A DNA stretch of 64,000 bases from Axinella damicornis (lineage: Eukaryota > Porifera > Demospongiae > Axinellida > Axinellidae), in the NCBI GenBank assembly GCA_963931865.1, contig OZ007511.1:9724603-9788602 (forward strand), written 5' to 3'. The position numbers and the translations under genes were made by a program. Shown piece by piece: positions 32,501 to 44,360 of this stretch. A model generated the notes under the pieces. That model ran no database searches, was not told the DNA's origin, and was given only the letters and a program-made list of their open reading frames with translations. Numbering within the stretch: position 1 is the first letter of the stretch; the number at the start of each line of letters is the position of its first letter.

Positions 32501-35500
32501 GCGTCCACTGCCAAGGAATTTGGAGCTGTTACGTTACCAACTCATTGAGTTGCTTTCAAACAAGCGACCCTATGTTGTGGTCTGTGGATAAACTCTGCTG
32601 GCATGTGAGAGAGATGCTAGCACATGGAACACCCCATTCCAAGTCAAGAGCACTTCAAAGTTGAAATGCAGCTGGGTCTAATGCTCTGTGATTGATACCC
32701 AATCAAACATTGATAAACGGGATGGTTTTGTTAGTTTGTAGCAAACACGATGTCTGTATGATTAATTTTTCAGCTTGTTGGGTATTGTGCCAACAGTCCT
32801 AACACCAACACTTGCAAGATCATTGCACTCTCTTTATGTGAAAAGAATTGTACAGCATTTGCTCTGGATCCCATGCAGCGACAGTCGGAGTAATGTTTCG
32901 ATATGCCACTGTGTTTCGATATGAGCTATGATTTGCGGACAAATGCAGCTACATGCACTAGCTGGAGAATGGAGTCAAACTTGGGCCAGAAGGTTAAACA
33001 CTTGGAAAGGGAATGTAATCTCTAATGCTGTCACCAGGCTGTACAGTTGCCCATTCCTGTATTTTAAGGTCACATGACTAAGATCATCACCTGAAATTGT
33101 AGTACCATAGATCAGGAAGTTTTCAATACTTTCGTTGGTACAGAGGTTTTCCTGTCACCTGTCAGTGTGACAAGACTACTTCTGAAATTGTAGCCAATAC
33201 AGATGACACCTGGTTTACCAGGTGAATTCATCTGATTGGCTAATTTGCAGCACTGCCAACAGGAAAGCCTCTGTACATGCATATAATCCTCACTGAGTCT
33301 CACCTGCAGCTGTTGGTGTAGGTGATGGGTAGATGCTTGTGGTTGCAGCTGGGCTGGCTGCATGAGGTAAGTGTGTGTGTGTGTGTGCAAACAGTGCAAT
33401 GGTTATGTACGGCAATTGCATGTTTGCTAATAAGGTAAAGGTGCAGCAGGTCAAAAATGAATCACCTAAGAAACCATCGACAAGCAATTACACCACCCAA
33501 GAGGAAGCTCTGTGTTTACTCATTTAACTTTGTAGCAATACATAAACCCTTACCAGTTGATGGCTGAGGCCCTGGACACACTGCAGTGAAGACAAGAAAG
33601 TATATCTACTTCAATAATGTTGTTTACAATGCGTACGTTATATTGTTAGCTAGCTTAGCTAGCATGTAATTTGGATGTACGATGTTTATACGGTTATGTC
33701 TCTATATGGATGCACGGTAACTATTTAAAATATTGCACCTGGAGAATTTGTGCTAAACTCAATTAAAGGTTAACTTATTTACTGGACACAGTAATTGAAT
33801 TAATTGAATTTAGGATTTGTGAACAAACCACTCTAATCGAATTCAGTTCAGAATTGGTCAGGACTAATTTAAATTGAAGCTGTATCCATTAACCTTGTTC
33901 CCACATTATCAGCAACCCCCAGTTTTGGATGGCTTGCGGGTTGAATGTGATTGGTTGATTGGTGCATATTATGTATGACCCTCTCAGCATAAACCACCCA
34001 CACACTGTACTTGGTAAAATAAACTATCAACGAGCCTAATCGTAATCCGACTCTCCAAAGCTACGGGCTTCTGAAACGTGATCGAGTCACAAACTTGAGA
34101 AAAGTGTATCAGCAACAATTCGGTATAGCTACGTAAGCTGTTCGCCATCGTCATCTGTTGATCTATATACATAGCAAGAAATCATATTCAGAAACTGATG
34201 TCTAAAGTAACAAATTTATTTCCACTACAAAGGCCCTTCATGTATTCACAGAGTTAGAGCCTGAAACAGTTCTGTACTAATACGATGATGAATACGGTAT
34301 AAACGACAAATCCACCAAAGTCCCAAACCCTTACAATCAGATGTTCATAATTATAAAGTTGGAATATTGTGAACTTCAAATCAGAAGTTCAATGTTATAT
34401 GCTGCAACTTAGGTTCACTAAGTGTCAGAGTGCAGCAACAAGCCTATACTGCTTCAATTATGAACAAAGAATCCCCTCAAATATGAAGCCAACAAGGAAT
34501 AATTTTACACATTTTCTGTCTGTGACATTCAAAGCATAGTGTCCCCTGTGCATAGAATAATACTGACCGTCAATGCATTCCGTTGTATTAATTCCATGTG
34601 GACAGACACAGCAATACCCGGCCTCTCCCACTGCGCTCAACAGACAGAGGTGGCTACACCCACCATTGTTAAACGCACAAGGGTTTGTAATTTCTGTAGG
34701 GGAAGGAGGGAGATATAAGCAGCAGATTCATTTGCATATTTCCTGTACGTTAAAGGTCAATTGCAGATGACAACCTTACACAATGCTACATGTACACAAT
34801 ATTGGCTATACCTTGTGGCTGTCTGGCTGCAGTGACAAACTCAATTCCAAATGGATCCTGTGATAAGTTGTTGAATTTGTTGACAAGATTGACACTATTG
34901 GGCGTCTGTACAGACATTGTTCGAATCTTGTTCCGAGTCAAGTCAGACCAGTATAACTGGCCTTGGAAGAAAGATACTGCAAAGGGACGACTTATACTCT
35001 CGTTCATCAGTACTTTCCTACCACACCCATCTGCATTTGATGACTCTATTCTGTCCAGTCTTCCATCAATCCAGTAGAGAGTCTGGCTCTCATAATCAAG
35101 TGTTAGGGCGTTGGGCCACCTCAGGCTGGTGTTATGGAGCACAGTTGAGTCGTTACCATCCATGGAGGTCCGAACAATTTTGGGCTCACTTCCCCAGTCA
35201 GTCCAATAGAGCCAACTGGAAGGGAAAAGATTACCAGCTATAATCTATATCACACATGGCTCAATGTGTGTGAAGTGAAACATTTCACTACTAGCAGTTG
35301 AGAGATGTAACCATTGTGCATGATGTAATACGCAGTATAATATCTTCTGTACGTTGATCATTATTATTTTGTTGCCATTGATTCCCTTTTGTGCGTTTTG
35401 AGGGTTCCCTTCATATTAGCCCGAGTGCTATTGGGACTCCCCTTCATACAGTCTGTCTGTTAACACCATCAAAATAAATCATTAAATGCCTCTCAATAAG

Positions 35501-38500
35501 GCTATTGCACCGACTTATACTCATAGCATAAAATCTACTACAGCAGTAGTCTTGTTCCCAGGCGCTCGGGAACAAGGTTACTACAGTAGTTGACTAGCTA
35601 GCTTAATCTTACTCAACAATTCTTCACCTGAAAATCTAATATGACATGCAGGAAGAAAGATTTCACATAAATACTTTCAACAGAAGATCTGTCTCCATAC
35701 TGTTAAAGGGTCAATGGCCTCGGAGCTTTATATTTAGACTAGTAACAGCAGCTACGTGGGTCAACATATTGACCACGCATCCTCTCACAAATAACTAAAC
35801 AGGACATCACATGACGGACGTGAGGTAAAGCAAGTCATAAATACAAACAGGATATTGAGCCAGCCATAAATAAACCAGTTGGGTGCGGTGCCAGGTAATA
35901 CCCATTTTAGGAATACGTAACTTATGTCAGAGGTTATCTACCTGTACTAATTATAAGTTTAGCAACAACGACACTGAAAACTGGCAGCGTATGTGCGCAG
36001 AACAAAGAAAGTTTCCCTTAGTGCATGTTGCTTGAATGCTGTTGTCCAGGCTTTGATTGCTCCCTTTGTCATACAGGAAACAAATACATCAAATATGGTC
36101 AGAAAGAAATGGGCTTCTGTTTGAGACCCCATGCAAAACCTCACCTCATGAAGGAAGTGTGCAACTAAATCAGTTAGGGGGAAGCTGTTCATGTTATTTT
36201 CACAGCTGCAACTTTGAGGCTTATGTGTGCAAACACATGTCTAAAGGGCTATGACTAGAGTGAGGGGTACTTAGCAAACCCATGGTCAGACTTTTAGCCT
36301 CAACTTATGCAAAACTTAACGGTGACAAAGTTGACCAACTGATCGCTCACTAATCCCTATTCAGCAACAAGTAACCCACAATAGCCTTTAATATTCAAAT
36401 CCCAGAGATACTTGAAGGTGTCTATAAGGCAAGGTTCACGATATTGTGGCTTTTCCATAGCCATGTAGACTAAGACCTACCTTATGAGATTACTCATAGA
36501 CCTAACAGGTACTCCCACATTCTCCATACAGCCACACATGTACTGCACCCCACACTGCATTTCTGGCATTGCACACCAAGGATTGGCTCACAGTGCAGGA
36601 CAAAATACTAAGAGACTAAGTTCTGTAAACTAATGTTTGCACGAAAGTGAAGTTGGTATGGTTACAGGTACTGGTACACGGCCCACCCTTGTTTAGTGGT
36701 CTTATTATAGACTAAGAGTTCCTTTTTTGTCTTACATGTAAGTTGCAAGAATTAAAGTGGGTGTTGTGTATTTACTGATACTAGTACACAGCCCGCCACC
36801 AGTAACCTAATTCCGAATCCACCAGTGGCATTTGTTCATTGAATGGTTTTAAATTTATAGACCAGCTTGTGTCTGCGCATGTTTGCACATCAGGTGAGCA
36901 TGTGTGCATGCATGTGCGTGTTTGCATCTAGCTGCAGGCATCAACGTGCATTTTGGTGTCTGTATGTCACTCTTTGTGTATGAGGGTGGAGGGGGAGTGG
37001 AGGGTGTATAACTTCGATAAGATAAAGGGATGGCACTATAAAAATCGGACATTAAAGATAGTTACTTCTCCATAGCAACCTACCCCATGGATGGATCCAC
37101 CACAATAGCTCTTGGGAGGCTGCCTTGGTCAACCTCAACTAACACTTTTCTGTACCCAGTGGACGGGTCATAAACTTCAATAGTTTTGTTGTCCGGATTA
37201 GTCCAGTAGAGCTTTTCATTGATCCAATCCCAAGCCAAGTCATCTGCAAGTTCACAAGTCGTGAGTCCAACAGTCAGTATACAGAGCACACACAAATTTG
37301 ATGAATAGCACTAAGTAACTCCACTGCAGTCTCTATGGTATCATTGGGTACATGTCTGGACAGGACTGGTATGAATGATACATCAGCCAACTTTGTGAAA
37401 CGAAACACAATAAACTGTTGTAACAGTAAGAATAAAGGTAACTATGTGCCTCTTGCCTTATAAGTGGCTGGCTATAGCTACACGTCTAGGCATGCTAATT
37501 AATATATAGCCGACAATTGTATAAGAGATGGTCAGCACTAAGGAATTTGAGGAGGAGGGGAACTGCCATATTTAGTAACTATTTCTCATGCACACATGTG
37601 CCCTAACTCACCTGATGATCCTACATCTTTCTCGACTAATACTGTGGGTTCTGAACCATTTAGGAACGATCTCATGATGACCTTCCGCTCCCTCTCAGTC
37701 CAAAACATGTAGTTTTGCCTGCAGAATGTTTTGTTGAAGTTCATCACTGTACTGAATAGTCGAAATCTGCCAAAGTTCTTTACGGAGATGCAATATAATA
37801 ACACACAATCATTGTTTTGATTTACTTGAGTCTATAATGACACTCAATGTGGGGAACCTGGTGTTCATAGGTCAAGTAACCCTGAAACCTACACGCTACA
37901 ACTGTAACCTATAGAATTGCATCTCAGTCAAGAACACTGACCGTTGTTCAGCACCCTGCCAGTGGCAGGGTGTTGCTCGCTGCCAGTGATTGCACTGAGT
38001 TTCATCAACATCCAACAATCAGCTGAAGTCTCTCAAATTTTTATCACTTGCATTATGGCAAACGTCTGTGACGAAAGTTGACAGCAAAGCAAGAAAACGC
38101 CTGACGCATGCACATGCAACTTTGGCGTTGCCTTATATGGTGCACAATACATGTAGTAGCAAGAAAATACATCTGCAACACTCGGCTACATCACGCTGTA
38201 CAAACATACAAAGAGTGATTGCCCTACAGCAATACAGCTATCCAGAAAACTCTTCCAAGAACACGCATAGCAAGGATTGCCCATGTAGCTGTAATGTTAA
38301 CACACATATACCATGTACCTGAAGCACCATGCAGACGTACCTGAAGTCATAGTCTACTCCAACAGCAATGCTGGTGTTGCTGAAGAATACCGTCTCAAGT
38401 TGACTTCCGTTAGCGTTGATCCGTCTGATTGTATGAAGGTTTGCAAAGAGCAAGTATGGTTCTGTGGATTCTGTGGTATACAAACACTGTAGTCACATTC

Positions 38501-38989
38501 AACATTGCTTGTGGTGTATGTGCAAATTTGTAACAGTTTACTGTTTGTAAACTAGCATTCATGGGACTCAATGAGCCATTTCCCTTTTTAATCCGCACAT
38601 TAGTCACAATGATATTCTGTGCATCTACCCGGCCCGTGGGTATTCTGAATAGCTACTAACACAGACCATGTATGGTTAGCAATGCTCTAGAGGGTTCCAT
38701 AAAATAGTCTAGCGCATCTCAACATTAAATAGAAGAGTCTCATTTATGCCAGTATGGCAATTACACTATGTATACATTCAATGCTGCTATACTGGTCATA
38801 GAATTCTCCCATAAAGTATATTTGTAATTACCACTTGAAGGCACTGAATACAATTTATACACTTATTCTCTTACCAGCACTGATCTCTTGCTGTCCAAAG
38901 ATGCTTGAAATATGCCAAGCCAGTAATGCTGAAAGGATCCAATGGCTCTTTAGCCATGACAATATAGAGAGAGTGGTAGCAGACATCAT
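29505..38989 (-). CDS. Single-propeller LDLR-B/EGF type I membrane receptor, 616 aa, 12 exons
   Basis: Exons: 38989-38875, 38470-38341, 37718-37612, 37243-37084, 35215-34812, 34693-34568, 33580-33554, 33357-33304, 32116-31988, 31572-31435, 30854-30636 and 29746-29505. All join in phase and total 1851 nt (616 codons plus stop). Domains: signal peptide (1-35); six-bladed YWTD propeller (about 39-305; [45 protein letters not shown]); LDLR-type EGF with [12 protein letters not shown] (306-347); Thr/Pro stalk (348-374); two EGF modules (375-463); a transmembrane helix (about 472-499); and a 117-residue tail. The tail has YWSI (562-565, YxxPhi type), NPNHY (582-586, NPxxY type) and a hydrophobic C-terminus, VTL. 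This resembles LRP/LDLR-family endocytic or signalling receptors with one propeller; the ligand is unknown. The least certain join is the donor at 30635. Confidence 0.9.
31014..31093. repeat. 40-bp tandem duplication
   Basis: TATATGGATGCCTGATATAA plus the following 20 bases are repeated exactly once, in the intron between the third EGF exon and the transmembrane exon of the receptor gene. Confidence 0.9.
35547..35580. mobile_element. Foldback miniature element, 34 bp
   Basis: TAGTCTTGTTCCCAGGCG pairs with CGGGAACAAGGTTA. The flanking 9-mers CTACAGCAG (35538-35546) and CTACAGTAG (35581-35589) match at 8 of 9. It is in a receptor-gene intron. Confidence 0.8.
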
Positions 38990-39279
38990 TTTCTGTCAGA
39001 GAACTGTCTCTAATAGCTTTTCCAGGCTCTGATTCTTGCCATACAGACACGAATGAGCATTCTTTTATAGTGTGGATTTGTTGTACTACGAGGCATGTGC
39101 ATACACCCCTTTATGGAATTTGCCCTATACATATCAGTGGGCACGGCAAACATTAATATGTACTCGCTGGCCAAAACATGAGTGTACAAGCCAAGTCAGT
39201 CTATTAGAAAGGCAATGAAACCTGCCAAATACAAAACAGCACCACTTGACCTTTGCACCTAACGTTCCATTCTTGGAAA

Positions 39280-39540
39280 ACAGCAAAAAAATAAGACGTA
39301 TCAGAGCAGGAAATCTCAAAGGAAATAATATTATGATGTTTCTATACACGGATACACAGGAATAGGCAAGGTTCCTATGACAATTCCTAAGATAATTAGG
39401 AACTTCCTAATTGTCTTAGGAATTGTCATAGGAATCTTGCCTATTCCTGTGTATCGTTATGTATCCTTGCATGGAAACATCATATTTCCTTTGAGATTTC
39501 TTGCTCTGATACATCAGGATACGTCTTATTATTTGCTGTG
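39280..39540. repeat. Inverted repeat, arms about 125 bp, almost no loop
   Basis: AATAGGCAAGGTTCCTATGA pairs with TCATAGGAATCTTGCCTATT around a centre near 39408 (TTAGGAACTTCCTAA). The arms extend outward through AAGGAAAT and AAGACGTATC pairs with small indels. It lies upstream of the receptor gene's first exon, so it could affect the promoter. Confidence 0.85.
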
Positions 39541-40856
39541 GAACATCTTGAATTTTCAGATCTATAAGGGCAAAAGGAGAAGGGAAAGGAAGAGGAAAGA
39601 AGGGGACAAAAGAGGAGTAAGGGAAACACTACATTCGATGCACGGAACAAATTTTCCAGCTGCATGGGTCTTAATTAGCACTGCTCAATCTACTCTTTAT
39701 CAGGAGCAACCCCGCCCCCTCCTATTGTTCTCACCCCCTGAATTTCACTATACATGCAATATTAATTCCTTGGTGAAGTTGTGGGGCTGAAAGCTGTATG
39801 AGCAGCTATTCTATTTGCTTCCCACCCTGAGAGGCTTGCAACTGAAAGCAGTGTGCGGGCCTGGAAACGAGGCTAGCGCTGAGAGATGTATTATATGAAC
39901 GCTACTGCTTAACTTGACTACATGGCAGTCCACCCTTCAAGTAATATGCCACAATACAATCGTTTATAGCGTCATGTTACCATACTCTGCCATATTCGTT
40001 CTTTGACTTTGTAAATATTGTTCCTGTTTGTGCATTCTGATATTCCATTTCTGTTATTGCATTACGTAATCAATTTGTGCATATAGCACTTATGTACGCC
40101 ATTCTCTTAGTATGCCTGAAGAAGATCACAAGATGGTGATCAATACGTTGCAAATAAAAATTTGTTTGCAAACTATACCGTCAAAGTCCAATATGCCACA
40201 ATACACTGTGCAGAGACTGATGATATTGTGTACAAATACGTTAATCAGTTTGGAAGTTTGTCAATCCTGATGCGAATTAAGAGAGAACCACTCAAAATGA
40301 GGACAGCCCACAGAAACTGTGGCTGTAGAGCAGCTCATTCTCTTTACAGAATTCTAGTACATATTATATCTATGCAAATACGTTAATCAATTTGGAACTT
40401 TGTCAATAACAAGTCATCCTGATCAACATTAAGAGAGAACCTTCAGACTGAGGACCGCCCACAGAAACCACTAGCAGTTCAGCTTGTTTGCATACAAAGT
40501 GAAGGTTAATCTACTAGGTATAACATACACCCATTGTAACATGATCCAATATACAAATATCATATTTCATGATACCATAGGCCTACAGCTGGTTGAGATA
40601 TGTTTGCAAACCTCTGCAACCTCCTAGGTGCTGTGTAGTGTACACAGTTTAATAGAAATTGGTCGGCTATATCCCTGAACTTAGTGGAGCCATCCCCAAT
40701 AAAATACGTCCGGCAGGAAGTATATACTTTAGGTATAGGTACCGGAAACGCACGCGCATCTAGAACCGGCCCTGGCCGGCCCTAGTGCTAACCTAACCCA
40801 TTGCCCAAATACTTCCCTACACAATGTTGCAGGATATTCCCAGCTCCTATCCTGCA
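39541..40856. other. Non-coding stretch
   Basis: A right-half foldback terminus (GCCTGGAAACGAGGCTA near 39859) and a diverged direct repeat (ATACGTTAATCAATTTGGAA words near 40238 and 40378). No gene is seen. Confidence 0.4.
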
Positions 40857-41149
40857 CTAGTCTGGTGCCCAGACGCCCACGCCCGATCCTGCCGTGACTT
40901 GCAGAAATAAGGTAACGGAGGGGGTTTCCGGACCGTCTTTTAATTCCGGACACGGCATTCATGCCCCCCGCAATCCCTCCATTAACAATTCTTCCAAGTG
41001 CGCATGCATACCCTACCTTCGAACTTTCCAAAGCTGTGCAGTTGTTCTGCTCCCAGAGAGCGAAAACTGGGGCCATGTCCGGAAACCCCCTCCGTTACCT
41101 TAGTCTGGATCCCAGTCCATAACCGGGCTGCGGTCTGGGATCCAGACTA
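40857..41149. mobile_element. Nested inverted-repeat element
   Basis: An inner pair, AAGGTAACGGAGGGGGTTTC (about 40911) and GAAACCCCCTCCGTTACCTT (about 41082), encloses about 150 bp. Outside it, TAGTCTGG occurs at 40859 and a TAGTCTGG...CCAGACTA palindrome lies at 41102-41149. No convincing target duplication was found. The inner 24-bp termini differ from the TAG(C/T)CTCG family. Confidence 0.65.
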
Positions 41150-41482
41150 AGCTTATGCACTAGCGATGCTTGAACTTTGAACCTTAATATGACCGACTTG
41201 CCAAAGCAGAAGAGATATGCCTGTAAGTATAACTATAAGCAAACAATTCATCTCGTATCTAACGCAACAAATGAGGCAATGAGGCACCTTCTGGGGTTCA
41301 CTTCAAGTTCATCCTCCGTTTCTTCCACAGATGAGAAGAGTTTTGATCTTGGCCACGTTTTACAGAACCTGCAGGCAAGCACTTTGCGGAGTACTCCAAC
41401 ATGTATACGTCATTGCCTGATTGCACTTGGTGGACCCTAGATCTATATAATTATGGTCTACAGTTTGACTGGGGTATTCTGT

Positions 41483-41599
41483 TTGCCTCGTTCCCAGGCC
41501 AACCCCATTTTCATACACGGATGCGGAAGAGCGCATTCGTGTATTATTTTCAATGCAAACCGAGGAACAGAAAACGGGGTAGGCCTGGGAACGAAGCTA
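41483..41599. mobile_element. Foldback miniature element, 117 bp
   Basis: TTGCCTCGTTCCCAGGCC at the left and GGCCTGGGAACGAAGCTA at the right; one terminal base is mutated from TAGCC. The flanking 9-mers GTATTCTGT and GTATTTTGT match at 8 of 9. Confidence 0.8.
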
Positions 41600-41647
41600 G
41601 TATTTTGTCACATTCTGTGATGAAGATCTGAGAAGCATGGGTACGAA

Positions 41648-41685
41648 TAGCCTCGTTCCCAGGCCCGAGCCTGGGAACGAGGCTA
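41648..41685. mobile_element. Foldback miniature element, 38 bp
   Basis: TAGCCTCGTTCCCAGGC joined almost directly to GCCTGGGAACGAGGCTA, with a 4-base centre. Flanks GGGTACGAA and GGGTGCGAG match at 7 of 9. Confidence 0.78.
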
Positions 41686-41695
41686 GGGTGCGAGG

Positions 41696-41907
41696 TAGTC
41701 TCGTGTAGCCTGACTCTCGCAGCGAAAGGAGAGTCTGGTTAACTGCCCCGCTTAAGACTTGTTCTGGTGCGCACCTTGACTTGGGTGCACCGGTGAACTA
41801 AGTAGGTGCAATTAGTTATCACCACCCCAATCGGGGTGCGAGCCAGAACAAGTCTTATGTGGGTAGTTGGACTCTCCCTTCTGTGCGAGAGTCTGGCTAC
41901 GCGAGAC
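41696..41907. mobile_element. Foldback-family element, TAGTCTCG subtype, about 212 bp
   Basis: Starts TAGTCTCGTGTAGCCTGACT and ends GTCTGGCTACGCGAGACTA. Inside are CTTGTTCTGG/CCAGAACAAG inverted pairs. No matching 9-bp flank, so it may have lost one side or inserted without leaving a visible duplication. It sits 10 bp from the 38-bp element. Confidence 0.7.
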
Positions 41908-42149
41908 TACTTTCAAAGAAGTGTCGTACGTACGTAATGAAGCACTCCCTTGTATTTCTCCTATGCCTGATCATTTGCTGTTTGCTAACTGTTGCATAGC
42001 TATCCTACTGTGCCTTGAAATGTGCCTCCTACGTCTGAATAAGCGAGTCGTCTGGTGTTAACATGTTGGAGTGAAATACATGTACTGTTGCATCATGTGT
42101 GTGACGAGAAGGTACCCATCCTCACAGCCCATGTACACACTGCTTCCTC

Positions 42150-42352
42150 TACCCCACGCATACATGCACATGCACACACATACATGCATGCACCACACAC
42201 ACATGTACACACACGCCACACACGTACATGTACGTACACCGCACACACACGCCACACATACATGTACATGTACATACACCGCGCACACACCACATACACA
42301 CACACACACACACACACCTGTCCTGTCACACACACACACACACACACACCAC
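42150..42352. repeat. CA-rich microsatellite
   Basis: (CA)n, interrupted by CATGTA words. Long open frames across it on both strands are low-complexity artefacts. Confidence 0.95.
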
Positions 42353-42782
42353 ATACAGGGTTACAAGTTAGCCACTGGAGACATTCAACCATCACGACTG
42401 ACTCATGCAAGAGCTCAGTTTGGTAGGGACACAACTGAGGCTAGTCTCTCTTACCCCTTGTGATGGACCGTGCCGCGACTAGACCACACCCACTGATCCA
42501 TGTCAGGGTACAGTTTCACAGTTTCGTACCACAATACTAGACCATCCCCCCTTGTCAGGGACCAATAGCAAGACTAGCCTCATTCCCAGGTGCCTGGAAG
42601 AGGGAAAGAGGCCTGGTATCCACTGGTTTTGCAGGTCTGGAACCCTGACTATCTGTACCTTACCAAACCGGGCCCTGACATGGGTCATTGGGTGTGGTCT
42701 TGTCTTAGAGCCTAGGTTTCCTGGGACCGACAACTTGTGTCCCTTCCGAAGGACGCAGAGGGCTTCTTCTTAATTACTGGGG

Positions 42783-42900
42783 TTGCACCCGAAAGGGAAA
42801 GAAAGATCCTTGTTGCATATGGTGGCATTAGAACCTGGGACCTTTGGGTCCATAGTCCAGCACTTTAGCCAATTGGTCACCAAGCAACCTCACTCTAACT
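42783..42900 (-). repeat. tRNA-derived SINE fragment
   Basis: On the minus strand, ACCAATTGGCTAAAGTGCTG (A-box-like TGGCTAAAGTGCTGG) is followed by GGACCCAAAGGTCC and the B-box-like GGTTCTAATGCC. These are the order and spacing of a polymerase III tRNA promoter. The stem pairing is too poor for a functional tRNA. A tRNA-related short interspersed element is the simplest reading. Confidence 0.6.
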
Positions 42901-44105
42901 CAGCTGTGGGCGTGTCGGCTGTGGGTGTGTCAGCTGTGGGTGTGTCAGTTGTGTGAGTGTCCACTATCAGCGTATTAGCTGTGGGTGTGTCAGCTGTGGG
43001 TGTGTCTGCTGTGGGTGTGTCAGCTGTGGGTGTGTCGTGTGTCGGCTGTGGGTGTGTCCGCTATCAGCGTATTAGCTGTGGGTGTGTCCGCTATCAATGT
43101 ATTAGCTGTGGGTGTGTCAGCTGTGGGTGTGTCAGTTGTGGGTGTGTCAGCTGTGGGAGTGTCGTGTGTCGGCTGTGGGTGTGTCTGCTGTGGGTGTGTC
43201 AGCTGTGGGTGTGTCGTGTGTCGGCTGTGGGTGTGTCCGCTATCAGCGTATTAGCTGTGGGTGTGTCAGCTGTGGGTGTGTCAGCTGCAGGTGTTGATGC
43301 GTCCACTACCACCATATTAGCTGTGGGTATGACTGCTGTGGGTGTGTTCACTATCAGCATTAGCCTCGTACCCAGGCCTTCAATCGCGGGGGGAAGGCCT
43401 GGTATACACTGTTTGCGCATGCGTTTAATTTAAATGTGAATATTACGTCAATTTTAATTGTGACGTTTGCGAATGGGTTGGGCTTAACCGATGACGTTTG
43501 CGTAAACACACCCGCGTACTCGTGCATGAGAGCGATCAAAGGACTCACAACAAGGCTGAAGCACACCACAGCTCTTTCCACTGTCTACAAGTCCCTTCTT
43601 GTAGCTAGTTCATGAGGAAAGGGAGCGCTTGGTAGCACAGGCTCTTGCCATAGCCAGTAGGTAGCTAGCCACACGAACACGTCACTGCCTTCGTACACAG
43701 CTCTCATGAAGGAGCGCTGCTCTTCTTTCACAGTCATCCGTGTCATTTTCAGCCTTCGCAAAGCTTAGGAAAGAGCCTCAGAGAAAATATTGCAACTCGT
43801 CGTTCGTAGCGGTTCTAGGAATGTACACGTAGACGTCATTCGACGTCTTCGTTTCACGGAAGAATACCAAGATATCCTATTTTCCAAGATTTTTGGGGAA
43901 ATTAAGCGCATGCGCAAACAGTGTATACCAGGCCTTCCCCCCGCGATTGAAGGCCTGGGTACGAGGCTATATCAGCATATTAGCTGTGGGTGTGTCTGCT
44001 ACCAGCATGTTCGCTATGGATATGTCAGCTGTGGGTGTGTCAGCTTTTTGTATGTCAGCTGTGGGTGTGTCAGCTGTGGGTGTGTCGGCTGTGGGTGTAG
44101 CAGTG
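42897..44105. repeat. 15-bp minisatellite split by a mobile element
   Basis: Units of AGCTGTGGGTGTGTC with CGCTATCAGCGTATT variants at 42897-43360 and again at 43970-44105. A 609-bp foldback element interrupts the array. Long frames on both strands are repeat artefacts. Confidence 0.93.
43361..43969. mobile_element. Long foldback-family element, 609 bp
   Basis: Starts TAGCCTCGTACCCAGGCCTT and ends in its complement, with the CGCGGGGGGAAGGCC block and GTTTGCGCATGCG inside both ends. A perfect 9-bp direct repeat TATCAGCAT (43352-43360 and 43970-43978) is made from the host minisatellite. It is a close relative of 15655-16286, differing by small indels. No transposase frame. Confidence 0.95.
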
Positions 44106-44144
44106 GTAAGGGTGATTACCATGTTAGCTAGCTCGGAAAAACAC

Positions 44145-44232
44145 TAGCCTCGTTCTGGGGCCTTGCCCAGCTTTTTGTCACTTTCTATACCTCAAGCGAC
44201 AAAAAGCTGGGCAGGGCCTAGGATCGGGACTA
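44145..44232. mobile_element. Foldback-family element, diverged
   Basis: TAGCCTCGTTCTGGGGCC at the left. Inside, GCCCAGCTTTTTGTC pairs with GACAAAAAGCTGGGC; the right end GGGACTA is degenerate. No target duplication is visible. The CCCAGCTTTT core is shared with elements near 9120, 53125, 53620 and 61415. Confidence 0.6.
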
Positions 44233-44261
44233 TACCGTGCTCTCTTGCTGCTTGTCTGTAG

Positions 44262-44360
44262 GATCTGATGAGGGAAAAGTGTACGGAAGTCTCATCACAA
44301 GTGCCAAGGGAAGTCATCCTGGGTCAGAGTCATACACTGAACTAAGGAAAAGAAAACGAG
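44262..44360 (+). CDS. Candidate exon upstream of the zinc-knuckle gene
   Basis: Acceptor CTTGTCTGTAG, donor GAG|GTATACG, 99 nt, phase 1 to phase 1. The single open frame reads SDEGKVYGSLITSAKGSHPG then SESYTELRKRKR, with a basic, nuclear-signal-like end. It does not join in phase to the exon at 45031, so if it belongs to the next gene, another exon lies between. Confidence 0.4.

Noticed and set aside
42055..42463. Four Thr/His- or Cys/Val-rich frames over 100 codons
   Set aside because: CA/GT microsatellite translation.
42783..42900. Functional tRNA gene on the minus strand
   Set aside because: Box A and B words are present, but the acceptor and anticodon stems do not pair well; a SINE is more likely.
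42957..43433. 158-codon Val/Gly/Cys/Ser-rich frame
   Set aside because: Produced by the 15-bp minisatellite AGCTGTGGGTGTGTC.
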